Assembly: GCA_964579415.1 (NCBI GenBank)
Contig: CAZOGW010000122.1
Coordinates: 1 to 9,109, forward strand
Source of the DNA: CAZOGW01 sp964579415
Lineage (GTDB): Bacteria > Actinomycetota > Acidimicrobiia > Spongiisociales > UBA5794
Direction: 5' to 3'
Length of the DNA: 9,109 nt
The notes below the pieces were generated by a model. The model was not told the DNA's origin and made no database searches. It saw only the letters and a list, made by a program, of their open reading frames with translations. Below, piece after piece: positions 7,015 through 9,109 of the stretch. How positions within the stretch are numbered: the first letter of the stretch is position 1; each line of letters starts with the position of its first letter. Both the position numbers and the translations under genes were made by a program.

Positions 7015-7704
7015 GTGGAAGGCGACGGATACGTCCCCGGCGACGACGACCCTGTGCGGTCGCGCCCGGTGCTGGTGTTCACCGGCGGCGACCCCGTCGG
7101 CGAGGCAACGGCACCGCTGCTCCCCGCCGACGCCTACGTCATCGCCGCCGACTCAGGGCTCGACGAGGTGTACCGCCTCGGGCTGGCGCCGCACCGTGTG
7201 GTCGGCGACCTCGACTCGGTATCCCCCGCGTCGCTGGCACGTGCCCGCGCCGAAGGGGCACTCGTCGATGTCTATGACACCGACAAGGACTACACCGACC
7301 TCGAGCTGGCGCTGGAGGCGGCCCGCAGGGAGTCGCCGTCACGGATCGTCGTCGTCGGCGGCAGCGGCGGGCGGCTCAGCCACCTGCTGGGCAACGCCAT
7401 GCTGGTGGCCCGCCCCGACAACGCCGGCGTCGACATCACCTGGCACTTCGACGCCACCACCGTGCACGTGGCCCGGCCCGGCGCCACCGTCACCGTCACC
7501 GGCGAGCTGGGGGACCTGGTGTCGCTGGTGCCGGTCGGGGGCGACGCCGGCGGAGTCACCACCGGCGGGCTGCGCTGGCGGCTCACCGGCGCCACGCTGG
7601 GATCCGGATCGACACGTGGGATCAGCAACGAGATGACGGAGCCCGTCGCCACGGTCACGGCCGGGGCCGGCACCGTCCTGGTCATCCACGAGAGGAACCC
7701 ATGA
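7015..7704 (+). CDS. thiN: Thiamine pyrophosphokinase
   Basis: A 229-residue cytoplasmic enzyme that transfers pyrophosphate from ATP to thiamine, making TPP directly, which is typical of salvage. Motifs in order: FTGGDP (22-27), AADSGLDEVYRLGLAP (44-59), GDLDS (64-68, metal/nucleotide-binding Asp pair), DKDYTDLELAL (90-100), GGSGGRLSHLLGN (115-127) and a C-terminal beta domain with GDLVSLVPVGG (166-176), LRWRL and TRGISNE (200-206) that binds the thiamine. The length is normal. In the GGRxDH motif the usual Asp is Ser here (S122). The GTG start follows the riboswitch-embedded ribosome binding site. The stop overlaps the thiB ATG (ATGA), so import and phosphorylation of thiamine are co-regulated by the upstream TPP riboswitch. 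Confidence 0.94.
   Translation: MEGDGYVPGDDDPVRSRPVLVFTGGDPVGEATAPLLPADAYVIAADSGLDEVYRLGLAPHRVVGDLDSVSPASLARARAEGALVDVYDTDKDYTDLELALEAARRESPSRIVVVGGSGGRLSHLLGNAMLVARPDNAGVDITWHFDATTVHVARPGATVTVTGELGDLVSLVPVGGDAGGVTTGGLRWRLTGATLGSGSTRGISNEMTEPVATVTAGAGTVLVIHERNP
7690..7697 (+). promoter_or_regulatory. Shine-Dalgarno of thiB
   Basis: GAGAGGAA lies three bases before the ATG at 7701, within the final codons of thiN. It is the same octamer as the thiN site but without a riboswitch around it, so thiB depends on upstream transcription or coupling for TPP control. Confidence 0.7.
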
Positions 7705-8795
7705 GAGCCCGCCTGGCACTGGCCGCACTGACACTCGCCGTCGCCCTGATCGCCGGCTGCGGCTCGGGTGACGGTGGCGCCACCACCACGACGTCACCCA
7801 CCGGGAGCACCCCCATGGAGGGGACAACGCTGGTGCTGGTGACGCATGACTCGTTCAACCTCTCCGAGGGCATGATGGAGTCGTTCACCGCCGAAACCGG
7901 GATCGCCGTCCAGCACCTGGAAGCCGGAGACGCCGGCACCCTGGTGAGCCAGACGATCCTCACCGCCGACAACCCTGTCGCCGACGTGCTCTACGGGATC
8001 GACAACACCTTCCTGTCCCGGGCGCTCGACGAGGACATCTTCATTCCCTACGAGCCGGAGGGCCTCGACCGCATCGCCGCCGAGTTGCGCGCCGGAACCG
8101 ACGGGAAGGTGACGCCGGTCGACTTCGGCGACGTGTGCGTCAACTACGACATCGCCGGACTCGCCGACCGCGGGCTTGCCGTGCCCACCGCCCTGGCGGA
8201 TCTGGCCGGCCCGCAGTACGCCGGCACCCTGGTGGTGCAGGACCCGGCGACGTCGTCGCCCGGCCTGGCTTTCCTCCTTGCCACCATCGGCACCTTCGGC
8301 GAGGAGGGCGACTACACCTGGCAGTCCTACTGGGAGGACCTCAAGGACAACGACGTCGCGGTGGCCGCCGACTGGGAGGCCGCCTACTACGGCGCCTTCT
8401 CCGGCGGTACCGGCGAGGGCGACCGGCCGCTCGTGGTCTCCTACGCGTCGTCGCCGCCCGTCGAAGTGCTGTTCGCCGACCCGCCCACCGACACCGCCCC
8501 CACCGGGTCGATGACGGAGGGCTGCTTCCGCCAGGTCGAATACGCCGGCATCCTGCGTGGCACCGAACACGAAGCGGCGGCGCGGCTGCTCATCGACTTC
8601 CTCATCTCCGACGAAGTGCAAGCCGACATCCCGCTCAACATGTTCGTCTTCCCCGCCGTCACCGGCACCCCGCTACCCGACATCTTCGTCGAGCACGCCC
8701 TCCTCACCGACAACCCGGTCTCCGTAGACCCCGCAGCCATCCAATCCAACCGCGAAACCTGGATCGAGGCATGGACAGACCTCATGCGCGGATGA
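7701..8795 (+). CDS. thiB: Thiamine ABC transporter substrate-binding lipoprotein
   Basis: A 364-residue extracytoplasmic solute receptor that captures thiamine (or its phosphates) and delivers it to a ThiP-type permease. The signal peptide ends in a lipobox, IAGC (17-20), so Cys20 is lipidated and the protein is membrane-tethered, as expected in a Gram-positive-type envelope. A Gly/Thr/Ser linker (21-40) precedes the periplasmic-binding-protein fold. Family motifs: LVTHDSF (46-52), EAGDAGTLV (74-82), ADVLYGIDNTFL (94-105), PVDFGDVCVNYD (139-150), SSPGLAFLLATIG (185-197), DWEAAYYGAFSGG (224-236), SYASSPPVEV (247-256), GCFRQVEYAGIL (274-285) and LIDFLISDEVQADIPLNMFVFP (297-318). These are characteristic of ThiB/TbpA. 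It starts in a 4-base overlap with thiN. No permease (ThiP) or ATPase (ThiQ) gene is visible in the remaining 314 bases; they may lie beyond the window. Confidence 0.93.
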   Translation: MRARLALAALTLAVALIAGCGSGDGGATTTTSPTGSTPMEGTTLVLVTHDSFNLSEGMMESFTAETGIAVQHLEAGDAGTLVSQTILTADNPVADVLYGIDNTFLSRALDEDIFIPYEPEGLDRIAAELRAGTDGKVTPVDFGDVCVNYDIAGLADRGLAVPTALADLAGPQYAGTLVVQDPATSSPGLAFLLATIGTFGEEGDYTWQSYWEDLKDNDVAVAADWEAAYYGAFSGGTGEGDRPLVVSYASSPPVEVLFADPPTDTAPTGSMTEGCFRQVEYAGILRGTEHEAAARLLIDFLISDEVQADIPLNMFVFPAVTGTPLPDIFVEHALLTDNPVSVDPAAIQSNRETWIEAWTDLMRG

Positions 8796-8821
8796 TGAGG
8801 CTTCTTCGCCACCCTGGTCAT

Positions 8822-8848
8822 CCTCCCCTGCCGCTTCTGTGGGGGAGG
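8822..8848 (+). terminator. Hairpin 1 after thiB (possible U-less terminator)
   Basis: CCTCCCC (8822-8828) pairs with GGGGAGG (8842-8848) around a 13-base loop that can add G-T wobble pairs. It begins 27 bases past the thiB stop. No T-run follows, so a factor-independent terminator of the classic kind is not supported; an actinobacterial-style U-less terminator or mRNA-stabilising hairpin is possible. Confidence 0.4.
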
Positions 8849-8877
8849 TGGCCATCGGCAGGCCTGGCTTCTTCCAT

Positions 8878-8904
8878 CCTCCCCCGCCGCCTCGGTGGGG
8901 GAGG
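8878..8904 (+). terminator. Hairpin 2 after thiB (possible U-less terminator)
   Basis: CCTCCCCC (8878-8885) pairs with GGGGGAGG (8897-8904). The stem extends by one G-T wobble and three G-C pairs to a CCT loop, about 12 base pairs in all, making it the most stable hairpin I can see in the window. There is no T-tract after it, and it is the second copy of the duplicated element. Confidence 0.45.
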
Positions 8905-9109
8905 TGGCCGATCGGCTCGCCTGGCGCGACGGGACCGCATCGCGCACACAGAACTCGTCATGGGCCGATCGGTCGGAGGGGGTCTTCCCAGCAGTGGTCG
9001 CCTGAGCTCGCCCTCGCCAGAAGAACGCGAGCAGCCAGAATGGGACGGGTGGGACGAAGACCCCCCTCGACCCGCCCTCCGCAAAGCCTCCGGGCGGCCC
9101 ACTCCCCCC

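Larger units (their letters stand above)
8799..8925. repeat. Tandemly duplicated hairpin element (REP-like), two copies
   Basis: Copy 1 (8799-8868) and copy 2 (8866-8925) share GGCTTCTTC, CATCCTCCCC, the stem-loop, GGGGGAGGTGGCC, ATCGGC and GCCTGGC. Copy 1 has 11 extra bases (8808-8818) before CATCC. Over the 50-base core there are about five substitutions and one indel. Several substitutions fall in the stem and preserve or improve pairing. Confidence 0.8.
8796..9109. other. Intergenic region after thiB, no supported gene
   Basis: The region holds the duplicated hairpin (8799-8925), a second copy of the palindromic decamer GGCCGATCGG (8906-8915 and 8963-8972), the motif TCGGAGGGGG (8971-8980 approx.) and a weaker GC hairpin near the end (CCGCCC at 9072-9077 with GGGCGG at 9092-9097). 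Reading frames on both strands stay open, but they are Arg/Pro/Gly/Ser-rich with no recognisable motif, as expected from GC bias. A ThiP permease start would show hydrophobic segments; none is seen. Confidence 0.6.

Noticed and set aside
8799..8925. CRISPR-like interpretation of the direct repeats
   Set aside because: There are only two copies, they are adjacent rather than separated by uniform spacers, and no cas genes are near; a duplicated hairpin explains it better.
8818..9102. 94-codon minus-strand frame after thiB
   Set aside because: Low-complexity Arg/Pro composition over the hairpin repeats, with no ribosome binding site or recognisable motif.
8792..9109. Open frame beginning ATGATG at the thiB stop and running off the window, considered as a thiP permease start
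   Set aside because: The translation is Arg/Pro/Gly/Ser-rich without membrane helices, it passes through the duplicated hairpins, and other frames are equally open because of GC content.

Overview
The window is GC-rich, gene-dense and uses ATG and GTG starts with purine-rich Shine-Dalgarno sequences. The best guess is a free-living Actinomycetota, most likely of the Acidimicrobiia type. The clues are high GC, a poly-threonine linker before an LPxTG-like sorting signal, and actinobacterial-looking thiamine genes. The phylum call is inference, since no rRNA or marker gene for direct placement is present.

Layout: (1) 1-2224, plus strand, holds the 3' part of metH (cobalamin-dependent methionine synthase) and metF (methylenetetrahydrofolate reductase), overlapping by 4 bases. 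They form a translationally coupled methyl-transfer operon in which MetF makes the methyl-THF that MetH consumes. (2) 2273-3262, plus strand, encodes an unrecognised membrane-anchored protein with a large exported domain. (3) 3278-6742, minus strand, converges on it with only 15 bases between stop codons. It encodes a large secreted protein: a signal peptide, seven repeats of about 53 residues each carrying a C-x4-C pair (suggesting a seven-bladed propeller), six repeats of about 97 residues of the NGWY/SPV type (OmpL47/Ig-like), one HYR-like domain, a poly-Thr linker, LPQSG, a membrane helix and a basic tail. (4) 6898-8795, plus strand, is a thiamine salvage operon. A putative -10 box is followed by a clear TPP riboswitch, whose 3' strand contains the ribosome binding site of thiamine pyrophosphokinase (thiN). 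thiN overlaps by 4 bases with thiB, a lipoprotein that captures thiamine for an ABC importer. (5) 8796-9109 shows no convincing gene. It holds a tandem duplication of a strong GC-rich hairpin with a GGGGGAGGTGGCC core, resembling a REP-type intergenic palindrome or a U-less terminator.

Functionally there are two vitamin/one-carbon modules (B12/folate-dependent methionine synthesis; TPP-sensed thiamine uptake and phosphorylation) separated by two cell-envelope genes. I see no CRISPR array, IS element, phage gene or tRNA. The least ordinary items are the architecture of the cell-wall protein, the riboswitch/start-codon geometry, and the duplicated hairpin after thiB.
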